Position numbers and translations under genes: made by a program. Below the pieces are notes generated by a model that worked only from the letters and a program-made list of their open reading frames with translations, did not search any database and had not been told where the DNA came from. Below are positions 6,120-6,213 of a stretch of 6,213 bases of DNA, piece after piece (position 1 is the stretch's first letter; the number at the start of each line of letters is the position of its first letter). The stretch spans positions 1-6,213 of the forward strand of contig CAJOQO010000247.1 of assembly GCA_905236545.1 (NCBI GenBank). The letters run 5' to 3'. Origin of the DNA: an uncultured Lachnospiraceae bacterium (lineage in GTDB: Bacteria; Bacillota; Clostridia; Lachnospirales; Lachnospiraceae).

Positions 6120-6213
6120 CAGGGGTTCTGACACAAGCCGCCCCTGATCACCAGTCGGCAGCCACAGGGGTTCCTTCGCTCCGACCCCCGAAAGTCTGCC
6201 GCTCAGGAACCCC
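6120..6213. repeat. Cluster of short direct and inverted repeats at the window edge
   Basis: CAGGGGTTC occurs at 6120-6128 and 6165-6173. Its complement appears as CCCCTG at 6141-6146 and as AGGAACCCC at 6205-6213, the last pairing perfectly with 6167-6175. CGGCAG (6156-6161) pairs with CTGCCG (6196-6201), and GTCGG (6154-6158) with CCGAC (6181-6185). The 6156/6196 pairing crosses the 6167/6205 pairing, as in a pseudoknot. The cluster runs off the window, so its full form cannot be seen. No gene is supported in 5978-6213 apart from the terminator and these repeats. Confidence 0.55.

Noticed and set aside
5778..6131. Open frame of 117 codons on the + strand running past the end of the membrane protein gene
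   Set aside because: It reads the low-complexity tail region in another frame, giving an Arg/Gln/Leu-rich product, then runs straight through the hairpin terminator. No separate ribosome binding site is seen. A frameshifted extension of the membrane protein was considered, but no slippery site stands out.
6108..6212. Minus-strand open stretch of 34 codons entering from the right edge, with GAKEPLWLPTGDQGRL in it
   Set aside because: It could be the end of a converging gene, but it is short, cut by the window edge and consists largely of the repeat cluster. I could not place it in any family, so it is not called.
1..6213. CRISPR array, tRNA, rRNA, insertion sequence or toxin-antitoxin pair
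   Set aside because: No regularly spaced repeats, tRNA-like cloverleaf, rRNA sequence, transposase motif or small paired genes were found on either strand.

Overview
The window looks like chromosomal DNA of a Gram-positive anaerobe of the Clostridia, most plausibly a Lachnospiraceae-type gut or rumen bacterium. This rests on the gene types: a soluble PAS/PAS hybrid histidine kinase with two receiver domains, a UshA-type nucleotidase with a plain secretion signal and no sign of an outer membrane, and an M15C-type cell-wall peptidase. Shine-Dalgarno spacing is typical at two of the three visible starts, and base composition looks roughly balanced by eye (not computed). The taxonomic guess is an inference; no rRNA or marker gene is present.

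Layout: all four genes read on the + strand. Bases 2-232 are the 3' end of a gene for an M15C-like peptidase (L-Ala-D-Glu or related cell-wall endopeptidase), keeping its last catalytic/zinc motif. A 70-base gap follows, holding an imperfect 21-base repeat and a dyad over the stop codon. Bases 303-2759 encode an 818-residue soluble hybrid sensor kinase (PAS-PAS-HisKA-HATPase-REC-REC). Only 23 bases later, 2783-4516 encodes a 577-residue secreted 5'-nucleotidase/metallophosphatase; the two are probably co-transcribed. A weak hairpin follows directly after its stop.

The 156-base gap 4517-4672 contains a good sigma-A-like promoter (TTGCCG, 17-base spacer, TGn-TATGGT) and, at and just after the expected start of transcription, two adjacent perfect dyads. 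These make an operator-like control region for the next gene, 4673-5977, an unrecognised protein with about seven membrane segments and an Ala/Pro/Glu-rich tail that the positive-inside rule places outside the cell. This gene ends in a strong hairpin terminator with a GAGA tetraloop (6030-6067). The last ~95 bases (6120-6213) hold no supportable gene but many short direct and inverted repeats built on CAGGGGTTC, which may be a structured RNA, a mobile-element edge or an intergenic repeat.

How the genes fit together: the kinase has no output domain, no HPt domain and no adjacent response regulator, so it must pass its phosphate to proteins encoded elsewhere or act through protein contacts. The nucleotidase would release nucleosides and phosphate outside the cell. 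Whether the kinase senses something related is not shown by the sequence. No clear new defence or mobile system is visible; the least explained parts are the double-dyad promoter with its membrane protein and the repeat-rich 3' edge.
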